Origin: Cunninghamia lanceolata
Lineage: Eukaryota; Streptophyta; Pinopsida; Cupressales; Cupressaceae
Assembly (NCBI GenBank): GCA_027924645.1
Contig: BSBN01000860.1
Span: forward strand, 3,720,001-3,784,000
DNA length: 64,000 bases
Direction: 5' to 3'
The notes under the pieces are model-generated. The model was not told the DNA's origin, did no database searches, and was given only the letters and a program-made list of their open reading frames with translations. A program made the translations under genes and the position numbers. This document shows positions 1-12,142 of the stretch, one piece after another (position 1 is the stretch's first letter; the number at the start of each line of letters is the position of its first letter).

Positions 1-455
1 TGTAACAATTAATGAATGTAAGTGATTTACACTTTCAATCCAATGTAGAAGAGAAGAGAATAGAAGAGAAGAAGCTTGCAAAGTATTTACGTGGAGAAAA
101 CCTTTCGAGAAAAAACTCCACACTCAAAGATGTTTCCTACTTGTATTAAATCTCTTTGGAAAATATTACATTCAATACTGAAATTCCTCTAAGTCCTTGA
201 TGCACTTCACAAAAAAGCTTCTTGCTTTTTTCTCTAAGTCTTTACAAAAAACTTTTGCTTTTTTTCTTCTAAGTATTTTTTCTTCAAAATCAACTCTCTG
301 GAAAATGTATGGGGTTTACAATTAAATCTTGAAGCTTCATTTAATTCAAGAGGGCAGGTGCAAAAAGTTGGGGGACCAAAAAGTGGCCAACTTTAAAAAA
401 AAATTTAAGCCATAATAACGCGCACGCTCTTGGCTTGGTGATGTCGAGCATATTT
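1..455. repeat. Direct repeat copy 1, non-coding
   Basis: This segment matches 707-1180 with scattered substitutions. It begins TGTAACAATTAATG and ends near GGCTTGGTGATGTCGAG. Both copies contain T-rich stretches and a G-rich motif (GTTGGGGGACC). It could be an LTR or part of a larger repeat, but no primer site or terminal duplication was found and the window begins inside it. Position 421-445 holds a weak, decayed form of the palindrome that is perfect in copy 2. No gene is seen in 1-1114. Confidence 0.7.
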
Positions 456-706
456 GATTTATGAGAGAAAAAAGGGCATTTAATTAATGAAAATTAATTA
501 AATCATGTGGTGAGGAGACATGAATTATTAAGACTAGGAAATAAGTTAAAACCTATGGAAAAATGATTATATTTTAGGGAGAATGAGGGAAAATTAGGGA
601 TCAGGTCCTGATAATTGAAATAAGTGGATAATGTTGAAAATGAAGGTAGAACTGCTGCTATAAACTTTAAAATTTTATGTATGCAAAACTGAAATAAAGA
701 TTAATC
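456..706. other. Spacer between the two direct repeats
   Basis: AT-rich sequence between the two repeat copies. No open frame, RNA gene or further repeat could be recognised. Confidence 0.5.
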
Positions 707-1180
707 TGTAACAATTAATGAATGTAAGTGATTTGCACTTTCAATCCAATGTAGAAGAGAAGAGAATAGAAGAGAAGAAGCTTGCAAAGTATTTACGTGG
801 AGAAACCCTTTTGAGAAAAAACTTCACACTCAAAGATGTTTCCTGCTTGTATTAAATCTCTTTGGAAAAGATTACATTCAATACTGAAATTCCTCTAAGT
901 CCTTGATGCACTTCACAAAAAAGTTTCTTGCTTTTTTTCTCTAAGTCTTTATAAAAAACTTTTGCTTTTTTTCTTCTGAGTATTTTTTCTTCAAAATCAA
1001 CTCTCTGGAAAATGTATGGGGTTTACAATTAAATAATGAAGTTTCATTTAATTCAAGAGGGCAGGTGCAAAAAGTTGGGGGACCAAAAAGTGGCTAACTT
1101 TTTAAAAAAAATTTAAGCCATAATGCGAGCGCGTTATAATGCGCTCGCATTATGGCTTGGTGACGTCGAGTGTAAGGCCC
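707..1180. repeat. Direct repeat copy 2, with palindrome
   Basis: Second copy of the repeat at 1-455. It aligns base for base to about 1114, then carries a longer GC-rich palindromic block where copy 1 has a shorter, imperfect one. The match resumes at GGCTTGGTGACGTCGAG. The 706-bp spacing makes a tandem arrangement of a larger unit possible. Confidence 0.7.
1115..1158. repeat. Perfect 18-bp inverted repeat, 8-bp loop
   Basis: The left arm 1115-1132 (AAGCCATAATGCGAGCGC) is the exact reverse complement of 1141-1158; the loop is GTTATAAT. Fragments of the arm recur at 1192-1212 and 1297-1312. The block is much richer in G+C and CpG than its surroundings. It could extrude as a cruciform or fold as RNA; nothing shows a function. 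Confidence 0.9.
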
Positions 1181-1472
1181 AGCAACAACAAGCCATAATG
1201 CGCTTGCGTTATGCTCTGCTATTTAAAAAAACCCACGTTTTATTTCATTGTTTCACAACATTCACAGCAAACTCGCAGCTTGGAGACAAAGGAGAGCGCG
1301 CTCGCATTATCGAAGCGCATATCGTCAATAATTTGTCACCAATTCATTGTCAAAAATACCGCCACGACATCGAGGAGGCTGAAGGAGTAAGTTCTATTTG
1401 CTTTCTTGTGTGAATTTGTTGCTAAATTGGTAGGTTCAAATAGTTTTTGATGTAAATTTCTTTAATTTACAG

Positions 1473-4026
1473 GAATTGATAATGCACCTCCTCCTCCTCC
1501 TGAAAATCCACAAAATCCTTCATCACCTGGACAACAAATACTTGCTGAAGAACAACCCCAACAAAAAACACCTCCATTCATTCCTCAATATGGCCCTGAA
1601 ACACAAAAAAATATAATGAGGCAAATTGAAAACAATAAAAAACAAATTGAGGATATAATTGGAAGGTTGAAAGAACCTACAACTTCAACCTTGCATAGAT
1701 CCACGCTTGTTCGATCTCTTGAATCTATGTTATCAAATGTAGATTCAATTAGCAAACAAATCTCTAGTTGGTCAGAAAAGAGGAGAGAATTTAGAGAGTT
1801 TTATGTAGACAAGTTGTCCTATGAACAAGTTAAAAATGAATAAATTACAAAATTGGACTTGTGTTCTATTTTCACAGACCCACGAACAAATCAACCTCTA
1901 CCCCTTACATGCAAAAGGTTCCCTATCCATTGGTGCAACAACCAAGTGATAAGGGACAATTTTGGGCATAGGTGGTGGATGGTTTTTAAACATCCCCCAT
2001 GTAACAATAATGAGGTCCCATAGTATTTTTTGAGGAAACTCTACTACAAGTTTGTCAAAAATAAAGTGCCAAACTATTTTGATATGCAGGAGTTCTAGGG
2101 TAGAGATGGGGGTCAGCACAAGATACACCAGGGGCACGTGTTGACCCACAACGACCAGCGAGACGAGCACTCGTCAGAGCAGCCCATGAGTACGTGTCTA
2201 TCCCTTCTGTTGTGAAGGAGAGTGTTGAAGTCAAGACACTTCAATCCATTAGTACCTTGACCTAGAACATCATAGAGCATGCTAGTCCTGTAGTACAACG
2301 TGGGCCGAGGGAGAGCTCGAGTAGGGTTCTACCCCATACTTGTTAGGCTTGTGGGTCAGCTTGTGGTTATGACCCCACAGATAGTCGGGACGCAGGTGCG
2401 TAGGCTACATCTGCAGCTGAATAGATGGTGATGACATATGCCCTCCTAAGTGAGACTTTCAGCCTTGATACTCAGGTAAATCTTAGCAAGTTCATTGAAT
2501 TTAATTTATTAAATTTCATTTTTGAAATGCAAGATTAAATAATTTAGTTTGATGATTTTAATGAAATTTTAGGGTCATAGCATTAATGCAGTTTTCAGTA
2601 ATTCTCCACCTGCTTATTACACTATGACATCTACTGTCGGGGTATGTAACTAGTAAACAATTATAAATATTACATGTGAATAACATTGTTATATGAATGG
2701 TATTCTAATATCTAATTTTGGATGTTGAATAGGTTCATCTTGGAGATTTCACGGCAACACCTGCCAGTGGTGGTGGAGTGCAAAGCTTCACTCAGGTAAT
2801 AAAATAAATAGTTTAACTAATGAATTGTACTTACAAGATTTTTGTATTTTATATTCATATTGTTAATTACATTGCATTGCACATCTTTCAAACTCAAAGC
2901 ATTACTAGACATTGCATAACTAATAACTAGATGTTGATAGATGACAAAATTTCATTACAATATAGTTATTTGAAAAAATGCCTCAAAGAAATGTGGTCTC
3001 ATGGAATGCCATGACAAGCAGATGGAAATGATGCCATTTATGCCTCTAAACTTATGATAGTCCTATTGTTGATTTATTTGTGATAGTCTTCTAGGGCAGT
3101 ATTTTACATACTAATTCAACTATCAAGATTGTTCTTGTGATGAGAGGACCATGAGTTAGGTGTATGAACAATCCCTAAACAATAAATGATAATAATCTAG
3201 CAAAACATGAGGTCAAACAAATGTATAACCATTTTTATGATAGCCCTATCTATGACAATCTTATGCAACATTTGCATGTTAGCACCTTTAAAGCTTGCAC
3301 AAGGATAGCTTCTTCAACTCAATGATAGGACCTTGGACCATTTTCTATGCTATGACTGCTCTAACTAATTAGTAACTGACTGTCACAAGGTGGTTGGGTA
3401 ACTCTTTTGTATAATAGTCCTTTTGTAAAATGAATGATGTGTGTTCTTGTTGAGTGGCAAATCCTCTTCCATTGTCATAGATAGAAAGAATCTTGAATCA
3501 TAAGCCTAATATATTCTAACAATGTTGCTTTATTTTCAGATGATGCAGGCTGCAGAGGCACCTCCCGAAGTTCATAGGGCAATGGAGCATGGTGTGTCCT
3601 TTGTGATTCATAGCTCCATGCCTTTGATAGGGGTATGAGGTAGATTAGTAAATTTCAAATTACAATTGTTGTTATAGTTGTTTATTTTAAAAAATCAAAT
3701 GATTGTTGATTTGAAGTTTAATTTCTATCTGGATGGTTTCTATAGGACATGACATCTCCACAACCTAATCCTAATACTGAGGCAAATGAGGAGACATATT
3801 TTCGGATAGCGGTAAGTGATTATTTTATTAAATGTTTCATTTTTTATAATGTAATTTCTATATATTAATGTCTATACTTTTTATTGTAACAACTACAGAT
3901 CCATGAACAACTAAATAGGAGGAGCATCCCTCAGGTTTGTAGTAGACCAGCCTCATACACATCCCCATCCCCTCGAAGATCAAAGACCGCCCATGATCTA
4001 TTCTTTGCACCGGACAGAGGGGAATG
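1473..4026 (+). pseudogene. Remnant of an unrecognised multi-exon gene
   Basis: I do not recognise the protein. Coding-like exons are inferred from GT/AG borders. A first exon from 1473 (after TTTAATTTACAG) encodes a proline-rich start and a charged, probably helical segment, ending at a TAA at 1841-1843. Coding-like sequence follows from 1878 with in-frame TAGs. An exon ending at 2475 is followed by five short exons: 2573-2641, 2733-2795, 3540-3632, 3746-3811 and 3899-4026. The four internal ones have lengths divisible by three, all five are open in phase 0, and the last ends in a TGA after FFAPDRGE. The 3' part is therefore better preserved than the 5' part. A transposon-encoded gene is possible, as is a captured host gene. 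An open stretch at 1123-1413 with a GTAAGT donor near 1389 could be an upstream exon, but the phases do not join cleanly. Confidence 0.5.
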
Positions 4027-5671
4027 ACTTTTTATTGTGTTCCTTTGTTGTATGCCTATATGGCATTTGTGGACATATATTTTGTATTGCATATAGTTGA
4101 CATTGTATGCCTATATGACATTCTTGTAAGCTTATATGGCTATTTTGTATATATGTTATACTTATATCGACAGATATTGATGTATGCCTATATGGATATT
4201 TGGTTAATACAAATCATTTTTGTTGATCATTATGTAATATGGAATGGTGCAGTGTAGATCATTTTTGTATGCCTTTAGGTTTCAAAGTTTAATTGTCAAA
4301 GAATCCATCCCAATTGATGATAAGAGAATTTGAGTTTTGGGTTGAAAGTTTGTCTCTCAAAACTATACATGCCCGAGAAAATAGAGAAAGGAAGATTGGA
4401 TAAATGGATAAATGGAAAGCAAGTTTTTTTGTTCACATCATGATCTACATGCTATTGCACAATCTTTCATGTTATCCTTAGTCACTCACATAACAATGTA
4501 CAACTTCGTGCATAAGTCCTTGCATCATGTGCCACCTAAACAATGCCACTTGATCCAACACAAAGTTCACGGATCCTTGCACCATGTATAATTCACATAG
4601 TGATAGGAATAATTTTGTGCAACTCAAAAGACACCCTACAATTCTTACACAACCCTTTGGATCATGTGCCATTTGCACAACACTAAGGATCATGTCTCAT
4701 AGTTTCACAAACAACTCTATCTAATTTTGCAAGTGACCAAGGGGATATTGCAATTCCGTATGTTCCAAAAGGATGTTCTTATGGTTGCTTCTTGGTATGC
4801 TAATCCATAGTGTTTATGAGTTGCTCAATTGAAAATATTTCTTAATTCCTTGTTATTATACCATATTGGGATGCAAAGAGTATGTTTGTTGTCTTGAATA
4901 AGATAGTCAAAATCATATGCTTATGAGCACCTGATGACCATTGTGGTTATTAAATGTAATTCCTCTTGCATATAAGGCGAGGTTATGAGATTACATTGAG
5001 TCTTACCTAATTTGAGTATACAACATAACATTGGGGCTATAGGCTTCCATAAGTCATCAACAATCCCTTTGAGAATGTGGTTAATATTATAAATGTATAC
5101 TTTGCATCTCACCATATTAATATGTATCATGTCATCACATTTACCAATTTGACTCTAATTCCATAAAGCAATTCCCTACCCAAAAACTTGTTAAGCTTGA
5201 AAGCCTTGTTACTGCATTGTATTGATCTCGCATAAGGTTGCATACCACTACCCCAACTCTTTGCAAGTTTGCTATAAAATATGATAAGCAAGATAGGTGT
5301 AGTGTAGATCATTACATAATGATAGAGCCATGAAGTGTAGAGGGTTTCAAATATGACAGAAGTATAAGTTCAAGCCTAATAATAAAGTGACCTAAAGTTG
5401 GAAGAAGATGAGGGTTGAACATGGAGAGTAGCCTAACAGAGGTCTATTTCAAGCCTAATAGGGGTCTAAGATTGCATTGATGGAACAATGCATTGAAGGA
5501 CTAAAACAAACCCTATAGAGATAGTACTAGAGAACAAAGTCAAGGTGAACCAAGATAAAAGAACAAGCAGTTCATATATGACTGTGTTGATTGCTAGAAC
5601 AAGTATGTTAATAGCCATAAGATGCATGTTGACATGTGAAGACTATAACAATTATAGCAAAGGCAATGTGT
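4027..5671. other. No gene seen; TATGCCTATATG repeats at start
   Basis: Follows the split-gene remnant and may hold its 3' untranslated region. The motif TATGCCTATATG or a close variant occurs near 4051, 4108, 4130 and 4182. The remainder is AT-rich with no supported feature. Confidence 0.5.
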
Positions 5672-7480
5672 GAGGATATCGCTGGTACAATGTAGCTCGA
5701 CCTGTTTTGGCATGTTTGGGTGAAAAATAGGAACATGCCTAGCCTAAACGTACCCATCCAAATGCATTGGATCTGTTGGTTTGGTTGCATCAGGAGCAGG
5801 ATGAAAGTTACACCACTTTGCAACTTTACACTACATGCATTTGACCATTTTTGGGGTAGTAGAAAAACTTTCACCATGGGAAAACACCTTAGAGATATAA
5901 AAAAATGAGAGAGGTTATTGTAGAGGGACCCTATGTGATCCCGTAGCCTCATACAGAATGTTTCTAAGTGACACAGTTGACAAGTAACAACTTGTCAAAG
6001 ATTGCTTCCTTTTTGCACTTTGGATTCTTCAGGGATATCACCGGTACAATGTAGCTCGAACTGTTTTGACATGTTAGGGTGCAAAATAGGACCATGCCTA
6101 GCCTAAATGTACCCATCTAGATGTGTTGGAATTGTCATTTTGGTCGCATCAAGAGCAGGACAAAAGTTACACCCCTTTACAACTCTACACTACCTCCTTT
6201 TGATAAATTTTTAGGTAGTAGAAAACCTTTCACCACGGGAAAACACCTTAGAGATATCAAAAATTAAGAGATTTTATTGTAGAGGGACCCTACGTGATCC
6301 CATAGCCTCAGAAAGAATGTTTCTAAGTGACATGGTTTCTGAGTAACAGCTCATCAAAGATTGCTGCCTTTTTGCACTTTGGACTTTTTAGGGATATCAC
6401 CGGTACAATGTAGTTCGAACTGTTTCGACATGTTTGGGTGCAAAAAAGGACCATGCATAGCCTAAAAGCACCCTTATAGACACGTTGGAACTGTCAGTTT
6501 GGTCATATCAGGTGCAGGACGAAAGTTACTCCCCTTTGCAACTTTACACTACCTCCTTCTAACGATTTTTGGGGCAGCAGAAAACTTTTCACCATGGGAA
6601 AATGCCTCAAAGATATCAAAAATTGAGAGAGGTTATTGTAGAGGGGTTCTACATGATCACATTGCCTTAGAAGGAATATTTCTAAGTATCATGGTTTCTA
6701 AGTAACAACTTGTCAAAGATTGCTGCCTTTTTGCACTTTGGACTCTTCAGGGATATCGTCGGTATAATGTAGCTCAAACTGTTTCGGCATGTTTGGGTGC
6801 AAAACAAGACCATGCCTAGCCTAAAAATACCTCTTTGGATGCGTTGGAACTATCATTTTGGTCGCATCAGGAGCAGGATGAAAGTTACACCCCTTTGCAA
6901 CTTTACACTACCTCCTTCTAACGATTTTTGGGGCAGTAGAAAACCTTTCACCACGGGAAACGCCTCAAAGATATCAAAAACTGAGAGAGGTTATTGTAGA
7001 GGGGTTCTACATGATCATGTTTCCTTAGATGAAATGTTTCTAAGTGTCATGGTTTTTGAGTAACAACTCGTCAATGATTACTTCTTTTTTGCACTTTGGA
7101 CTCTTTAGGGATATCATCGGTACAATGTAGCTCAAACTTTTTTGACATGTTTGGATGCAAAAAAAGACCATGCCTAGGCTAAATGTACCCATCCAGATAC
7201 ATTGGAACTATCAGTTTGGTCACATCAGAAGCAGGAAGAAAGTTACACCCCTTTGCAACTTTACGCTACCTCCTTCTAACGATTTTTGGGGCAACAGAGA
7301 ACTTTTCACCATGGGAAAACGCCTCAGAGATATCAAAAACTGAGAGAGTTATTGTAGAGGGGTTCTACATGATCACGTTGACTCAGATGAAATGTTTCTA
7401 AGAGTCAAGGTTTTTGAGTAACAACTCGTCAAAGATTGTTGCCTTTTTGCACTTTGGACTCTTTAGGGATATCGCCGGTA
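5672..7480. repeat. Tandem satellite, five units of about 359 bp
   Basis: Units start at a GATATC-containing motif (GGGATATCRCCGGTAC and variants) at 5672, 6031, 6390, 6749 and 7107, and a sixth breaks off after about 15 bases at 7465. Lengths are 359, 359, 359, 358 and 358. Each unit contains the same landmarks in order: TGTTTCGGCATGTTTGGGTG, an ACACCCCTTTGCAACTTTAC block, a TTTTTGGGGCAG block, and TTTTTGCACTTTGGACT at the end. Copies differ by scattered substitutions. The period is not a multiple of three for most units, so the open frames inside them are not a continuous gene. Confidence 0.92.
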
Positions 7481-8356
7481 TGGGTGTAAGGTATTAACTT
7501 AGATTTTAGAGCAAAGTAAAGACTAGGGTTTTTAGGAGGTTGAGGACTAGAAAACCCTAAACATAATACAACCTAAGTGCTGAAGACCACATGAAGAACA
7601 TAAAAGGTTATCTGAGACAGATTAAACAGAGAGTATAACACAAACAAAACTTACCAAACTAGGTCTTTAAAGACAATACACTTAGGGTTTAAAACTTAAC
7701 TAATAAATTTAACTTAAAAACCCTAACTAGTTTTGAATGTTTAAACCTCTACAACTATGATATGAACATTGCCACTGTGACATCCTTTAGACTTCCAAAA
7801 CTCCCAACAATAACCACAACTCATCAATCAACATCAACATGACCTTAACACCAAATTTTGTGATCAACATCGACATCATGAGGACACTGAAGAAATCTAT
7901 GGCACATGAAGACACTGAGAACACTGAAGACATGGAGCACAAAGAAGCATGAAGACATGAACAAACTCTTGTCATGAGGAAGAACCACAACCCAATCCAA
8001 CTCCTGAAAGCATGACATGTTATGATGAAGCACTACAACTCTGTGAATCACATCACATACTCTATGAAGAAGCATCTTTATATAACAAAACCCAAAAACA
8101 TATCCTAAAAGCATGATGGTATTATCAAACAATAGACAACCAATAGACTTGCACAATTATGCATTCCTTACTCAATTACTAACATCCAAGCACTTTGACA
8201 TCAATAACAAACATATTCATCACAATATTCACTGTATATGTGTAAAAATGCAGCAACAAATAAAAAAAGACAAACCTATGTAAAATTACAAATTAATGTG
8301 CATACTTACAAATCAATGTAACATGACTTTACAAAATCAATGTGAATACTTACAAA
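7481..8356. other. No gene seen
   Basis: Intergenic sequence between the 359-bp satellite and the transposase-like pseudogene. If that gene belongs to a DNA transposon, one terminal inverted repeat should lie here or upstream; none was recognised by eye. Confidence 0.4.
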
Positions 8357-11300
8357 TTAATCCAACGAATCATCCGGGTCTATTCTACTCTTTATTGTGT
8401 CAAGAATTGCCTCATGGTCAGACTCACGTACCTTTCACAAGGTCTTGTTCAAAGGTCTACCCCAAAATTGTATCGAATGAACATTGGATGCCACGACAAG
8501 GTTTGAGTAATGAAGAATCTTCCAATGCATGTCAAAGTCTTAAAATAGCCAAACATTAACACTCTTATGTGGGTACCTTCTAAGCCATGTTCTAGTAACA
8601 ACCACTGAGCCTGTAGAGTATTCGATGTTTTCTCCACCTATAACTGGGGCCTCCAATTTCTTTTTAGCCTCAACACAATGACACAAGTAATAATATGTTC
8701 CCTCTTCGTTATCTTCATCTACAATAAATGCATAAACATGCCCTACAATGATATCTGCAACAAATTAGATGAAATTAGTCAACATTACAAAAACACTACA
8801 AAGTAAGATAACATTAGGAATTTTAAAAACTATGCAAGTACATATATTACTTGGTTAAACTAGATCTGATATGTGGCCAAAGTCAACTGATGATTCCATC
8901 TCTATTAGTTCCAATGCCATTGGGGGTCAATACGTGTCAAGTGGGCTAAGATAACTTAACTGCCATTCATCAACCCACTCCTTTGATTCACACTCATTTC
9001 AGGCTTGAATTGTACATGAAGAACAAAAGTATGCCATCTTTTGCATATGGATACTCCATGAACCTGCAATTGAGCTCTTGAAAGAGTGTAGCTCACTTGA
9101 TCCTATCAGTGTACAATAGTCTTCATATAGTGCATTGTTAGTATCATCTATCAACCAAAAAAATCTACAAACTGAAGACTTACCTTCATTACCTGGACCC
9201 ATCGAAGCATTACACCACTCAACAATTGATTTTGCATCTGTCAACTTTGCATTGCCTTTATACTTTAACTCTTCTCGTGCTATGGCTCTTTTGATACATG
9301 CTCCTGCACCATCATGCTCCCCCTTTCCATGCCCAACCTCATAAAAGTTCCACATATGCTAAACACCTGTAATATTATGCCTCCTACTCAGCCAATAGAA
9401 ATTCTGAGTTCTTGAATTGTGATGCACAGTTATCCGACCATATGATATGCTAACCGAATGATATGCCCCTTCTAGCCAAATCATTGTAGAACACCTGAAA
9501 ACAACCTTTCATGAACTCCATAGAATGCATGCGATCATCACTAATATAAAAATGATACTCCCTTATGATCTTTCTGTATCCTCTGTACTATCATTCGCAT
9601 GTATGAATGCGATATGCACAATTATAGAAACATCTGTGGAGTTGTAATATTGTGATTGCACCTCACACTGTGGCTGTAGACTGTAGTTCTCTGCAAAGTC
9701 GATGACTGAAACAATGCTACCAACTAGAAATGTTTCCTTGCATGACTTGAATTGCAAGTCCAACCATCGAGCTCTATGGGCATGTCTTGCATACTCATAC
9801 ACTATACAGTCACAAAATATAGGCATAAACTAATACATTGGAATCTTTTGAATAACCAATTCACACCTCTTTGCTTCTTTACCATCTTTTGTATTGTATG
9901 CTATTGTTTTATACTTGCCGAACTCTACTAGTTCATTTCCAATTGCATGTGTTCTTTCCATATGTTCACATATTGGCATACGTTGCAAGCCATCACAATG
10001 CTGACATGTGCCATCCAAGCATAATTTCCTGTAGAACATTTGACCTTCATCTCTTTCACATAAAATTCTTGATATGAAGTCTCTTGAAGATGTTGGTGGG
10101 GCATATATGCCACAATCCTGCAAAACATTGTTAGTATGCAAATCTAAACATATAGACCAATAAACATCAAAATGGTTAGAAAATTTAATATGTAATCTAC
10201 AACAACAAGTAGTGCGTGTGTGATTTATCTTGATGTAGAAAGGTTTAGCATTTCAAAATATCTTTGACAAATTTTAATTTGAGGATACATCTCTAGAAAT
10301 TTACCAAAAAACTGTGTTTGAGTCATATCCAAAAAATGCTTTGGATGTGGCTCATAGTTCTAACTACCAATTCTCCTTCTTACCACATCCCTTTGATTCA
10401 GAGATACCCTTGTGTAATTCTTCTAAAAGTTTTCAATTAGTGATCTCAATGCTTCAACAATTGGTTTATCTTTTCGTAGTAGTCTCCCCGAGAACACCCA
10501 TAATTCATTGGCATTGGTGTCCTCAATTCTTTGGTGCCTTCCAACGACTCTTGATAAAGTTTTCCTATTAATTCTCAATGCTTGACTCGTCTTTCTAATG
10601 AGACGAGCTTTCCTCGTTTGCCTACTTACTATAGTCAATGTAATGACACATCGCATTGCATTACTATATTTTGTGCGTGAAGTGTTACCCACACTCTCAT
10701 ATGCACTCATTAGATTCTTGACAATAGATTTTTCACTTGAAGCCTCTAATGTTCTCAACCCAAGAATCTTCATGATGGACGTATACTTTATACTTCGCAT
10801 GATTTCAATGAATAGTTGACATCTTGAGGTCTCATTTAACTTTTCAAAGAACAATCTCCAAATCTTATGAGCATATCTTCTACAAGTGTGTTTTGTAATC
10901 TTACCTTCCATTGGCTGCAAAATATTCTCATCAATATCAACCAAATACTTTGGCTTTCTATGCAAAATTCTAGGTGGTGTTAAGATAGGTAAATTCATCT
11001 GAACATTAGGAATTTCATCAATATTTAAATGAGATGGGCTAGATAGCATACCTTTGATCGAAGATGGAATAGATGACATACCTTGAGGTTGAGGTGGGAA
11101 TGATGGCGTACCTCCTTCCTCACATGTGAGTGATGATGTACTCTCAACTTGAGATACGGTAGATGGTGTCCCTACATGTTGACTTGTGGTAGAGGATGTG
11201 TCTCCAACTACGGTATTCAGATCTCTCATAGCATGAAGTTTTTGCATTCATTCCCTTTGTGTTGCCAATACCATATCTCTTTTTGATGGTTGCAGTTCCT

Positions 11301-11436
11301 CTTCAATTGGCATGTCTTCATTTATCGTGTCCAATTTCCTTTTCTCACGAAGTTCCCTCATAGCTGCTACTTTCTTTGCATTCTTAGCTTCTATATCTTC
11401 CTATGTTGGTTTAATTCTTGATCATTTCCTTGGCAT
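8357..11436 (-). pseudogene. Degraded DDE-like transposase gene
   Basis: On the minus strand one frame can be followed from an ATG at 11434-11436 to a TAA at 8357-8359, broken by a few stops, frameshifts and one ~106-bp intron (8755-8860; acceptor TTTGTTGCAG, donor decayed). Landmarks in order: a Ser/Thr/Pro-rich N-terminal part; TRVS-NQRDVVRRR (~10390); KPFYIKINHTRTTCCRLH (~10230); a Cys/His-rich stretch CQHCDGLQRMPICEH (~9980); SVIDFAENY (~9700); FYISDDRMH (~9540); SDNCASQFKNS (~9440); HGKGEHDGAGACIKRA (~9310); and a C-terminal exon with GHVYAFIVDE. From memory, this order (SR..KD, TCCCRYH, DFAENY, SDGC..QFKN, HGK..DG.G..KR) marks a protein family abundant in animal genomes and usually left uncharacterised. 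Asp in DFAENY and SDNC are candidate catalytic residues. Family name and mobility are not established. The upstream ORF 10423-11247 is its largest open piece. Confidence 0.72.
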
Positions 11437-11699
11437 GACAGAGAATTTATTTGTAGCATGATAAAGAGACAAATATTAGTTCCTAAGAAATGAATCCATA
11501 AAAATAACTAAAATATATGTCATTCAACCCTTCATACAAAATGTACATATAATCATCATGTAGAAGAGTAAATGTCACTCAACCAAAATAGGTACAAAGC
11601 ATACAAAGAATTATTGCAGCCATATAAAGTATTATTGCACAATGTTATTGCAACCATACAAAGCATTATGGTACAAAGTTCACTTCAATCCTATGAGGA
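11437..11699. other. No gene seen
   Basis: Upstream flank of the transposase-like pseudogene. Contains short repeats of a CATACAAAG/ATTATTGCA motif (11590-11660). No promoter or terminal inverted repeat could be supported. Confidence 0.4.
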
Positions 11700-12142
11700 T
11701 AAGGACATGTAGGAGAGTCACCTATTGAGGCTACAAGTGAAGAGTACATGGGACTTCATGTTGACTACAAGGTTGAAGATGTGGGGGAGGCCTTGGTGCT
11801 AGTGGCATCAAACTACCCACACTTGCGGATAGAGACCATCTCCTCATACATGAAGATTCAGCTTGTAGCCATGGGACATAATTTAGGACACATGATACAC
11901 TTGATTTTCACTTGGATACATCTCATGGGCCAGCACTTGTTGATAACCATCTAGTCATGAAAGGAGAGATGATTGAGATCGTGGGAGACATCACACTAGG
12001 GCATGAGGTAAGGACTGATTTTTTGATGTGTGACAACACTCCCTTATCTTCACATTATCATGTTATGACAACCAAGAGGATCAACTTTAAGGCTTATGAT
12101 TTTCATGGAGACACTCATGTTGAACTTTGCACTTTGCTATGA
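11700..12142 (+). pseudogene. Possible coding remnant, unrecognised
   Basis: Two overlapping open stretches (11748-11954 and 11912-12142) join with one frameshift into a coding-like reading of about 130 codons. It begins GLHVDYKVEDVGEALVLVAS and continues through HGPALVDNHLVMKGEMIEIV to a TGA at 12140. Amino-acid composition looks protein-like rather than random, with acidic and hydrophobic residues alternating. No motif or family was recognised, and there is no obvious partner gene. It may equally be a chance open stretch. Confidence 0.25.

Noticed and set aside
6499..7401. Small similar proteins repeated at 6499, 6797, 7155 and 7183
   Set aside because: They are frames inside the 359-bp satellite; the period breaks the frame and the copies are stopped at different places.
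5672..7480. CRISPR-like array
   Set aside because: Units are ~359 bp and homologous along their full length, with no unique spacers.
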